From contig CAZWXH010000095.1 of NCBI GenBank assembly GCA_964637725.1, positions 1-7,184 of the forward strand: DNA of 7,184 nt, given 5' to 3'. The DNA comes from CAZWXH01 sp964637725. Lineage in GTDB: Bacteria; Bacillota_I; Bacilli_A; Erysipelotrichales; Coprobacillaceae. Shown here piece after piece: positions 1 to 5,377 of this stretch; position 1 is the stretch's first letter, and each line of letters starts with the position of its first letter. A model generated the notes under the pieces. That model did not search any database and was not told the DNA's origin. It saw nothing but the letters and a program-made list of their open reading frames with translations. A program made the translations under genes and the position numbers.

Positions 1-20
1 GATGAATTTCAACACAAGAT

Positions 21-58
21 AACAAATAAGATATTGCAAATGCAATATCTTATTTGTT
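21..58 (-). terminator. Perfect 18-bp inverted repeat at folC 3' end, probable terminator
   Basis: Bases 21-38 and 41-58 are perfect reverse complements around a 2-nt centre (39-40). The stem is AT-rich and contains the folC stop codon (50-52), so the last folC codons form the upstream arm of the RNA hairpin. On the minus strand the stem ends in a U-rich segment and is followed by AUCUUGUGUUG, which is not a clean U-run. The symmetric sequence could also act on a plus-strand transcript. Termination is therefore likely but not certain. Confidence 0.55.
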
Positions 59-1258
59 TAATTCGATTAAATATTTTCTAACTCTAGAGATAAAATGTAA
101 AGAGCCAGTGATCACAATATGACTCTTTTTTATATGAGCTGCTTTTAACCCTTCTACAAAATTATCAACAATAATTAAGCGCTCTCTTGATTTGATTGTT
201 GATGGATTAATTGAACGTTCATCATTAAATGAAGTTAAATAAACCGTATATCCCTCATTCAACAAGGCATCTAACATAGGTTCTACATTTTTATCATCTA
301 AACAAGAGAAGATAATACTCACATCTCTTTCTTGTTTAACTTTTAATGTTTGAATAAGAGCTTTAATCCCTGGCATATTATGAGCTCCATCTATTTCAAT
401 AGTCACATCAGAATAAGTTAGTGTTTCATAGCGACCTTTCCATGCCGCATTTTCAATTGCGTGCGTTGTCGCTTCACTTTCTAATGTAATCAGCTTAGAT
501 GCAATCGTTAAAGCCAAACGGGCATTCGTCACTTGATAAATTCCTTGATTTTTCAAAGTAAATGCCATATTGCGATAGCGGAAGTGAAAGGGATACCTAG
601 ACACTTGATACTCTGGAACTACATACATTGTGGCCCCTTGAGCATCACATTGTTCTTGTAAACGTGCCAACAAAGTTCCCTCTGTTTCACTTGTAAAAAA
701 CATTTGTTTAGGTTTAATGATCCCCATCTTTTCATTAATAATATCATAAATAGTTTCACCAATTTGTTGTTGATGATCCATTCCAACATTCGTTATAGCA
801 GTTATAACAGGATCAACAACATTAGTCTTATCATTAGCCCCACCAATTCCTGTTTCAATAATTTGATAATCTAAATCTTGTGAATCAAAGTATGCAAGCA
901 TAATCATCACATCTATTTCAAACATTGATAAACCATCTGCTTCAATAACATCATAAAACTGATTGATATATTTTAATAAGTCTTCATCACTAATCGGTTC
1001 ATCATCAATTCTTACCCGATCATTATGAGTGATTAAGTATGGTGATGTAAAAGTTCCAACTTTATATCCATGAGCATTTAAAACACTTCTTAAATAATTC
1101 ACAGTTGAGCCTTTACCATTAGTTCCAGCAATATGAATCATATTCTTTTGTTTCATAGGAATATGACATTTATTTAATGTTTCTCTAAATTCATCGATAG
1201 TTCTCTTATTTCTTTTGTTTTCAATATAAGCAATTGCTTCTTCAATATGATTAAACAT
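50..1258 (-). CDS. folC: Folylpolyglutamate synthase (possibly bifunctional with dihydrofolate synthase)
   Basis: This cytoplasmic Mur-ligase-like enzyme adds glutamate to (tetrahydro)folate using ATP, and in many bacteria also makes dihydrofolate from dihydropteroate. The 402-residue protein carries the family P-loop GTNGKGS at residues 45-51, followed by TSPYL (71-75) and a divergent form of the ERI motif, NDRVRI (79-84). An acidic/Mg motif E135...GG..D143-TNVV follows, then the TNVGMDH and EKMGIIK motifs of the central domain. The C-terminal ligase domain begins around W-KGRYE and DGAHN, and GSLHF lies near the end. It is slightly shorter than typical FolC, and several motifs are off consensus (DGAHNM for DGAHNP, GGANDKTN for GGRLDATN). 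The start is supported by GGAGG 8 nt upstream. The start codon overlaps the ung stop as UAAUG, so translation is probably coupled. It is the last gene of the esterase-HAD-ung-folC group. Whether dihydrofolate synthase activity is retained cannot be judged from sequence. Confidence 0.93.
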   Translation of the reverse strand: MFNHIEEAIAYIENKRNKRTIDEFRETLNKCHIPMKQKNMIHIAGTNGKGSTVNYLRSVLNAHGYKVGTFTSPYLITHNDRVRIDDEPISDEDLLKYINQFYDVIEADGLSMFEIDVMIMLAYFDSQDLDYQIIETGIGGANDKTNVVDPVITAITNVGMDHQQQIGETIYDIINEKMGIIKPKQMFFTSETEGTLLARLQEQCDAQGATMYVVPEYQVSRYPFHFRYRNMAFTLKNQGIYQVTNARLALTIASKLITLESEATTHAIENAAWKGRYETLTYSDVTIEIDGAHNMPGIKALIQTLKVKQERDVSIIFSCLDDKNVEPMLDALLNEGYTVYLTSFNDERSINPSTIKSRERLIIVDNFVEGLKAAHIKKSHIVITGSLHFISRVRKYLIELNK

Positions 1259-1911
1259 TATTCAATCCTCCAATCTATCGGTTCAATACCTTTCTGTATT
1301 AAAAATTGATTTGTTGATGAAAAAGGTTTTGAGCCAAAAAAACCACGATAAGATGATAAAGGAGAAGGATGTACACTTTTAATGATAAAATGTTTAGATT
1401 GATCTATCATCACTTCTTTATCAATCGCTTGTTTACCCCACAGAATAAAAACCAAAGGCTTTTCTCTTTTATTCATTTCCTCAATCACATGATTCGTAAA
1501 AATCTCCCAGCCTTTTCCTTTATGTGAATTCGCTTGATGTGCACGGACCGTTAAAACAGTATTCAATAACAAGACACCTTGATTAGCCCACGATGTGAGA
1601 TCACCATGTGTAGGAATATCTATCCCCACATCGTCATGTGCCTCTTTATATATATTCATTAAACTTGGGGGAATCTTCACACCACGTTCAACACTAAATG
1701 CAAGACCATTTGCCTGATGTTCTTCATGATAAGGATCTTGTCCAATAATAACAACTTTAATATCATGATAATCTTGAGAATAGAAACATTGAAAGATTTT
1801 ATCATGGGGAGGATAGACAGTATTCATTTGATATTCACTATTCACAAATGACTCTAACTCTTGAAAATAATGACATTGTCTTTCCTGATTAATAAAAGTT
1901 TTAAAGTCCAT
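1258..1911 (-). CDS. ung: Uracil-DNA glycosylase, family 1
   Basis: Ung removes uracil from DNA after cytosine deamination or dUMP misincorporation and starts base-excision repair. The 217-residue protein has the usual family-1 length and all key motifs. GQDPYH lies at 57-62 with the catalytic Asp59 (water activation), and Phe72 in GLAFSV is the uracil-stacking position. LLLNTVLTVR carries Asn117 for uracil recognition. HPSPLS lies at 181-186 with catalytic His181 and the DNA-intercalating loop SPLSSYRGF. The gene overlaps both neighbours by one base: its ATG overlaps the stop of the preceding HAD gene, and its stop overlaps the folC start, both as UAAUG. Upstream of the ATG there is only a loosely spaced AAGGGA about 10 nt away, so reinitiation from the HAD gene probably contributes. 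The assignment is secure. Confidence 0.98.
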   Translation of the reverse strand: MDFKTFINQERQCHYFQELESFVNSEYQMNTVYPPHDKIFQCFYSQDYHDIKVVIIGQDPYHEEHQANGLAFSVERGVKIPPSLMNIYKEAHDDVGIDIPTHGDLTSWANQGVLLLNTVLTVRAHQANSHKGKGWEIFTNHVIEEMNKREKPLVFILWGKQAIDKEVMIDQSKHFIIKSVHPSPLSSYRGFFGSKPFSSTNQFLIQKGIEPIDWRIE

Positions 1912-2738
1912 TACTCATCATCCCTTAACACAAATTTTTCAATTACTTCTTTAACTGCCCCTTGATCATAATCAACACTTGTTACATAATCAGACAACTC
2001 TTTAATATCATCACTTGCACAAAGCACACTGACACCAAGCCCTGCTTCTTTAATCATTTCAACATCATTATAATTATCACCAATCGCAATAACTTCTTGT
2101 GATGTCATATTTAAATAATTTGTAAGCCAACGAAGCCCATAGCCTTTATCAACCCCTAAAGCATTAAACTCTAAATAACGCGAAGATGAATAACTTGCAC
2201 AGATTTGATTATCTTCAATCACTTCACTTAATTCTTTTTCAAGATTCTTAAGATAATCCATATCCCTTTTTTCAAAAAGAACTTTAGCTATCTTTTCATC
2301 TTTTAAAGAATCCATATTATAATCTTCCATTACTTTAAAAGGCGCTTTTTGATCTGTCTTTCTTTGAACTTCATCAGGATCAGCATGAAAGATATAACAA
2401 CAATCCAATGTAAAAATCATAACACAAATATCATAATTTTCACCTATATCAAACATTCTTTTTGCTTGTTCAAATGATAATCCTTTAAAATGCAAAATAC
2501 GATCATTCTTATTTTCTACAATTAACCCACCATTAAAACAAATAGAATATTCATTTTCTTTTTGATATGTACCAAGCTCCTTCAATATCTCTCCAATCAT
2601 GTTATAAGCTCTGCCAGTTGCTGGCACAAACTTAACACCTTTTTCTTCGGCTTTAAAAATTGCTTCTTGATTAAAAGAAGGAACATGATGATTCACTAAT
2701 AATGTTTCATCTAGATCCGACAATATCATTTTATACAT
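1911..2738 (-). CDS. Cof-type HAD-IIB family hydrolase (phosphatase)
   Basis: Predicted cytoplasmic Mg-dependent phosphatase of the haloacid dehalogenase superfamily, subclass IIB (Cof/YbiV type), with 275 residues, a typical length. Motif I is DLDET with nucleophile Asp8 and acid/base Asp10; a Glu stands where most relatives have Gly. Motif II is ATGR with Thr41, and motif III is Lys198 in LGVDKG. Motif IV is GDNYNDVEM with Asp221 and Asp225. The cap domain lies between roughly 80 and 190. The frame is open for 33 more codons upstream, but the start at 2738 is preferred because GGGGAGGA lies 8 nt upstream and the protein then starts right at the HAD fold. With this start the gene overlaps the esterase 3' end by 8 nt and the ung start by 1 nt. 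The substrate cannot be predicted; sugar phosphates and cofactor phosphates are usual for the family. Confidence 0.92.
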   Translation of the reverse strand: MYKMILSDLDETLLVNHHVPSFNQEAIFKAEEKGVKFVPATGRAYNMIGEILKELGTYQKENEYSICFNGGLIVENKNDRILHFKGLSFEQAKRMFDIGENYDICVMIFTLDCCYIFHADPDEVQRKTDQKAPFKVMEDYNMDSLKDEKIAKVLFEKRDMDYLKNLEKELSEVIEDNQICASYSSSRYLEFNALGVDKGYGLRWLTNYLNMTSQEVIAIGDNYNDVEMIKEAGLGVSVLCASDDIKELSDYVTSVDYDQGAVKEVIEKFVLRDDE

Positions 2739-3525
2739 ATTCTTTATCCTCCCCATAAAAGAACTCCATAAATAAAGGAACTCTTTTTCGCCATTCTTCT
2801 TCATTATGTGAAGCTCCTTCAAAATAATGATACTCAAGATTCTTTATCTTATTCTTCAACAAATGATAAATCTCATCATTCGTCTCTTTGTACCATTCAT
2901 CTATCTGTTCATCTCCACAGCCTTCAAATTCACCTAAATCAAAATAAAACTTAAGATTATCAGCATAATGATGTTGCTCAATAAGAGTTTTAAATTCATC
3001 CATATAAAACCAAAAAGCAGTCGATAATGCTGCACATTTACAAAAGACTTCTGGATAAGCCAAAGCTGCATATGCTGAAATGACTCCTCCCATAGAACTT
3101 CCCACAATCGCACAATCAGTTGGAATTGTACGATATGTCAAATCTATATAAGGCTTTAATTCATCCTTCAACCATTTGACATAATCTTGTCCTTCACCAC
3201 CAATGATCATATCTTTTGTATCCGTTTCTTGAAAAGATAATTCCTTATTAATGATCCACGGACCATATTCATCCATTCTTTTAAAACCTTCAAAATTACA
3301 TGGAATCGCAACCATAATGATATCTAATTGTGTTTCTTGAACAAAGTCAAGAAAACCCCAACTTATTCCACAAAATGATAATTGATCAAAAAAAGCATTT
3401 TGACCATCATTAATATATATAACTGGATATTTTTTATGAGACTTATGATAATCATTAGGTAGATAGATTGTCACTTCTCGATTTCTTTTTAAAGACTTCA
3501 TATAAAAATCAATTGATATAAACAT
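2731..3525 (-). CDS. Putative alpha/beta-hydrolase esterase (esterase D / enterochelin esterase-like family)
   Basis: This 264-residue protein looks like a serine esterase of the Esterase (PF00756-type) family. It has an N-terminal strand region with VTIYLPNDY (18-26) and the characteristic YPVIYINDGQNAFF (33-46). The nucleophile elbow is GSSMGG (142-147), with Ser144 the expected nucleophile. An acidic segment DLGEFEG (196-202) follows. SHNEEEW (239-245) supplies the expected catalytic His240 with the conserved downstream Trp. There is no signal peptide, so it should act in the cytoplasm. Relatives hydrolyse siderophore trilactones, acyl esters of sugars, or S-formylglutathione; nothing here selects among these. 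The start at 3525 is supported by AGGAGG about 4 nt upstream. The gene lies 41 nt after divIC, beyond a weak terminator, and overlaps the next HAD gene by 8 nt. No clear promoter of its own is visible. Confidence 0.82.
   Translation of the reverse strand: MFISIDFYMKSLKRNREVTIYLPNDYHKSHKKYPVIYINDGQNAFFDQLSFCGISWGFLDFVQETQLDIIMVAIPCNFEGFKRMDEYGPWIINKELSFQETDTKDMIIGGEGQDYVKWLKDELKPYIDLTYRTIPTDCAIVGSSMGGVISAYAALAYPEVFCKCAALSTAFWFYMDEFKTLIEQHHYADNLKFYFDLGEFEGCGDEQIDEWYKETNDEIYHLLKNKIKNLEYHYFEGASHNEEEWRKRVPLFMEFFYGEDKEYV
2747..2754 (-). promoter_or_regulatory. Shine-Dalgarno site that fixes the HAD gene start
   Basis: On the minus strand GGGGAGGA ends 8 nt before the ATG at 2736-2738. It lies inside the last codons of the upstream esterase gene. 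No comparable site precedes the farther upstream in-frame ATGs (codons 1, 12 and 28 of the longer open frame), so this site decides the start. Confidence 0.8.
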
Positions 3526-3548
3526 ATGTCCTCCTATTAGAATAACAC

Positions 3549-3572
3549 AAAAAAATAAGCACTTGCTTATTT
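3549..3572 (-). terminator. Weak intrinsic terminator after divIC
   Basis: An 8-bp perfect stem (3553-3560 with 3565-3572, loop 3561-3564) is followed on the minus strand by a run of seven T (3549-3555, partly in the stem). The divIC stop codon (3567-3569) lies inside the stem. The stem is AT-rich with only two GC pairs, so it probably terminates only partially, allowing read-through into the esterase gene 24 nt further on. Confidence 0.6.
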
Positions 3573-3857
3573 CTTTGAATCTGGTAATTTCACAACTTCT
3601 TCACCCTCAGTAGAGAAAATATAATTATCTCTAGCATAACGTGCAACATAATCCGAATCATTCAAAAGTTCAATCTCTCTTGACAACTCTTTTTTCTCTT
3701 TTTCTAAATTGTTTTTTTGAGCTTGAAGTACTGTTAATTTCTGATTTTGAACAACGACACGATATACATTCATCCCTAAAGTATAAATCAAAATAGCAGA
3801 AACTCCTATATAAATAAAACCTATGAACTGTTTATATCCTTTTTTCTTTTTTGCCAT
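3567..3857 (-). CDS. divIC: Cell-division protein DivIC (FtsB/DivIC family septum formation initiator)
   Basis: DivIC is a bitopic membrane protein of the divisome that pairs with FtsL and DivIB (FtsQ) to control septal wall synthesis. The 96-residue protein has the family layout: a cytoplasmic basic N-terminus (MAKKKKGYK), one transmembrane helix at about 11-31, and an external Leu/Glu/Lys-rich coiled coil at about 37-66. It ends with the conserved DYVARYARDNYIFSTEGE motif (69-86), close to the usual 'ARe.y.....GE' signature. The ATG is preceded by GAAGGTGA at suitable spacing. The gene starts inside yabQ with a 37-nt overlap in another frame. Its position after yabP-yabQ is that seen in Bacillus and supports DivIC over another FtsB-like protein. 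A TGATATAAT extended -10 just upstream (3888-3896) may give it independent transcription. Confidence 0.93.
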   Translation of the reverse strand: MAKKKKGYKQFIGFIYIGVSAILIYTLGMNVYRVVVQNQKLTVLQAQKNNLEKEKKELSREIELLNDSDYVARYARDNYIFSTEGEEVVKLPDSKK

Positions 3858-4240
3858 TTTAATTTCACCTTCTTTACCTTTAAGCGTATTATATCATTAA
3901 TATACTTAAAAAAGAAGTGAAATGGTGCAATAATTCTTTTCAAGATTATGACAAATATTTCTAAATGATATAACAAATAATATGCATAATACTTTTGATA
4001 AAATAAATATCCTAAGAATATCATCACAAAGAAATAAAATCTTATGATTCCATCATTTAATAAAACCAAACCATAAAAATAAATAATTCCAAAAACAAAA
4101 CCAATAATAACTTGAAATAAATATCTTAAAACATGATACACTTTATATAGAAAACGATTGATAATATGATAACATGCACTCATCACAAAACCATAAAGAA
4201 ATGAATAAAACAAACATTGAAACTGAACTAATAAATCCAT
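3821..4240 (-). CDS. yabQ: Spore cortex protein YabQ
   Basis: YabQ is a mother-cell membrane protein needed for cortex formation in Bacillus. The 139-residue product is strongly hydrophobic and aromatic. Predicted membrane helices lie near 4-24, 38-60 and 64-82, with a further hydrophobic stretch around 90-112 before a very basic tail (KVKKVKLKWQKRKK, about 120-133). Sequence motifs are weak in this family, so the call rests mainly on topology, size and its exact place between yabP and divIC. Its ATG overlaps the yabP stop codon as UAAUG. No Shine-Dalgarno site is visible upstream (the preceding bases are ACTATTGAAATA), so translation probably depends on coupling to yabP. The last 37 nt also encode the start of divIC in another frame, and both readings give lysine-rich peptides because this stretch is A-rich. 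Confidence 0.85.
   Translation of the reverse strand: MDLLVQFQCLFYSFLYGFVMSACYHIINRFLYKVYHVLRYLFQVIIGFVFGIIYFYGLVLLNDGIIRFYFFVMIFLGYLFYQKYYAYYLLYHLEIFVIILKRIIAPFHFFFKYINDIIRLKVKKVKLKWQKRKKDINSS
3888..3896 (-). promoter_or_regulatory. Candidate sigma-A extended -10 promoter for divIC, inside yabQ
   Basis: The minus strand reads TGATATAAT, a perfect extended -10 (TGnTATAAT). It predicts a transcription start near 3881, about 24 nt before the divIC ATG, and the divIC Shine-Dalgarno site (3864-3872) falls within that leader. The -35 region at 17-nt spacing is poor (TTCTTT), which is common for extended -10 promoters. The site is embedded in the yabQ codons for INDII, so some match could be chance in AT-rich sequence. 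Confidence 0.5.
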
Positions 4241-4539
4241 TATTTCAATAGTTTATTAAACATTTTTTCTTTTTGATGGGGTTTCTTTTTATCTGATACA
4301 TAACTCATACTATCGATATTCCCTTTAATGCTCACTTCGTTTTGGTCTTGATCAAGCCTCACTAGTGTTAAATCACTTCCCGTAATACTTAAAAAGCCTA
4401 ATGAAGTCTCAATTAAAAATTCATAAGAATCAAAGCTTTCTATTTTTTTAACACCTGTTAATTCAAGACTTTTGCGATCTTTTAAACACACATGATGATA
4501 AGGTGTTTGTTCAAAATGTAAACTATTATGATTATCCAT
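4240..4539 (-). CDS. yabP: Sporulation protein YabP
   Basis: YabP family (PF07873-type) protein, 99 residues, near the usual length. Its relatives act in the mother cell during spore coat/cortex formation, and YqfC belongs to the same family. The hallmarks are visible: DRKSLELTGV (21-30), ESFD (34-37), the beta segment TSLGFLSITG (45-54) followed by SDLTLVRLD, and the closing SIKGNIDSMSY before a lysine-rich tail (84-99). The frame is open 13 codons further upstream, but AAGGGAGGT lies 6 nt before the ATG at 4539, which decides the start. The gene follows rqcP after a terminator-like hairpin, so it probably needs its own transcription start or read-through. I could not identify a convincing sigma-E promoter. 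It is coupled to yabQ by a UAAUG overlap. The gene order makes YabP a better call than YqfC. Confidence 0.92.
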   Translation of the reverse strand: MDNHNSLHFEQTPYHHVCLKDRKSLELTGVKKIESFDSYEFLIETSLGFLSITGSDLTLVRLDQDQNEVSIKGNIDSMSYVSDKKKPHQKEKMFNKLLK

Positions 4540-4545
4540 AAATAT

Positions 4546-4554
4546 ACCTCCCTT
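4546..4554 (-). promoter_or_regulatory. Strong Shine-Dalgarno site for yabP
   Basis: AAGGGAGGT on the minus strand, 6 nt before the ATG at 4537-4539. It selects this start over the upstream in-frame ATG at 4576-4578, which lies in the loop/arm of the rqcP terminator hairpin and has no such site. Confidence 0.85.
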
Positions 4555-4564
4555 ATTACCATAT

Positions 4565-4596
4565 GAAAAAGTGAACAAGATTAGACTTGTTCACTT
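4565..4596 (-). terminator. Intrinsic terminator between rqcP and yabP
   Basis: An 11-bp perfect stem pairs 4586-4596 with 4569-4579 around a 6-nt loop (4580-4585). On the minus strand the stem closes with ACTT and continues as TTTC, giving a run of five U. The stop codon of rqcP (4581-4583) lies in the loop. This would separate gdpd-spoVT-rqcP transcripts from yabP-yabQ-divIC. The U-tract is short, so some read-through is expected. Confidence 0.65.
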
Positions 4597-4859
4597 AAAA
4601 CTTGTTCTTTTCTTTTTTCTTCAATGATATCATACAACATATGACTATCATCTTTTAAAACATGTTCCCTTAACTCTTTGACTTGAACTGTTAAAAGAGT
4701 TCTTCCAAACTCAATCTCTATTGTATCACCAATCTTTAACTTCGTGGAAGGTTTAGCAACCTTACCATTGACTTTAACACGTGATGATTCACTAATCTCC
4801 TTAGAAAGAGTTCTTCTCTTAATAATTCTTGATACTTTTAAAAATTTGTCTAAACGCAT
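4581..4859 (-). CDS. rqcP: RqcP, S4-domain ribosome quality-control factor (YabO/Hsp15-like)
   Basis: RqcP binds the 50S subunit carrying a stalled nascent chain with peptidyl-tRNA and supports RqcH-directed C-terminal alanine tailing. The 92-residue product opens with the diagnostic MRLDKFLKVSRIIKRRT (1-17) and continues through the S4 RNA-binding fold with RVKVNGKVAKPS (27-38) and KIGD (42-45). A charged C-terminal helix rich in Lys and Glu ends the protein. Length and N-terminus match Bacillus YabO closely. The ATG lies inside the end of spoVT (10-nt overlap), with AGGAGA 7 nt upstream, so the two genes are cotranscribed and probably coupled. In Bacillus, yabO sits in the same neighbourhood but is separated from spoVT by yabM and yabN; here they are adjacent. 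The gene ends in a hairpin terminator. Confidence 0.95.
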   Translation of the reverse strand: MRLDKFLKVSRIIKRRTLSKEISESSRVKVNGKVAKPSTKLKIGDTIEIEFGRTLLTVQVKELREHVLKDDSHMLYDIIEEKRKEQVLSEQV

Positions 4860-5368
4860 GCATCTATCTCCTGTTCAATGACATCTCTAACAAATTCTAA
4901 CAATGTTTTATCAATCATATAATATGGCGTTTCTTTTGTCAGCATAATTAATGCTCCTTGACTCACTTGTTCATTAACAAGTGGCATTAGACTCACCTTA
5001 TGTTCACCATCAATAAATTCCATAGACTCTTCAATTCTTTCTTCTTGATTCTTAATAAATAATTGAAAATCTTTTGAAATTGGTTTTCTTTGATAAGCCG
5101 ATAAGCCATCGGCTGAACTTGAAATGATTTGATCCTGATTACACAATAAGAAGGTGTTATGATATTTCTCATATAAACCTTCTAGTAATACTTGTACTGT
5201 CGGACTTAATTTATTCAACATTGAAAACTTTGTTAATACTATTTTATCATTTTCTAAAGAAAAAGAAATACTTTCTCCTTCTTTCATCATTAATTGTTTC
5301 CTAATTTCTTTAGGAATAACAATTCTTCCTAATTCATCAATTCTTCTTACCATTCCAGTTGTTTTCAT
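4850..5368 (-). CDS. spoVT: Stage V sporulation protein T, AbrB-family forespore transcription regulator
   Basis: SpoVT is a DNA-binding regulator that tunes sigma-G dependent genes in the forespore. Residues 1-50 form the SpoVT/AbrB swapped-hairpin domain: MKTTGMVRRIDELGRIVIPKEIRKQL is nearly the Bacillus sequence, followed by KEGESISFSLENDKIVLTKF. Residues about 55-170 match the length and pattern of the SpoVT GAF-like domain (for example TFLLCNQDQII and the KPIS segment). The total of 172 residues is close to Bacillus SpoVT and distinguishes it from the much shorter AbrB and Abh. GAGGT lies 6 nt before the ATG and overlaps the stop of the phosphodiesterase gene, 9 nt upstream. It is followed by rqcP with a 10-nt overlap. 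Transcription could come from the 6106-6133 promoter through the phosphodiesterase gene and from a candidate sigma-G site at 5402-5431. Confidence 0.96.
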   Translation of the reverse strand: MKTTGMVRRIDELGRIVIPKEIRKQLMMKEGESISFSLENDKIVLTKFSMLNKLSPTVQVLLEGLYEKYHNTFLLCNQDQIISSSADGLSAYQRKPISKDFQLFIKNQEERIEESMEFIDGEHKVSLMPLVNEQVSQGALIMLTKETPYYMIDKTLLEFVRDVIEQEIDACV

Positions 5369-5377
5369 AACTCTACC

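Noticed and set aside
21..58. The perfect inverted repeat as a mobile-element end or dyad repeat family
   Set aside because: It is a single copy in the window, overlaps the folC stop and has no flanking duplication or transposase. A terminator explains it better.
2739..2837. 33-codon N-terminal extension of the minus-strand HAD gene
   Set aside because: It would overlap the esterase gene by over 100 nt and has no ribosome site. The residues precede the HAD motif I without family resemblance, and GGGGAGGA supports the start at 2738.
3526..3600. Separate promoter for the esterase-HAD-ung-folC group
   Set aside because: Only poor -35/-10 pairs are seen in the end of divIC and the 41-nt gap. 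Read-through of the weak terminator is as likely.
4552..4567. CATATGG (4559-4565, minus) as a sigma-E -10 for yabP
   Set aside because: The predicted transcript would start inside the yabP ribosome site, and no fitting -35 is seen 14 nt upstream.
4540..4578. 13-codon N-terminal extension of yabP
   Set aside because: The upstream ATG lies in the terminator hairpin and lacks a Shine-Dalgarno site, while a strong one precedes the ATG at 4539.
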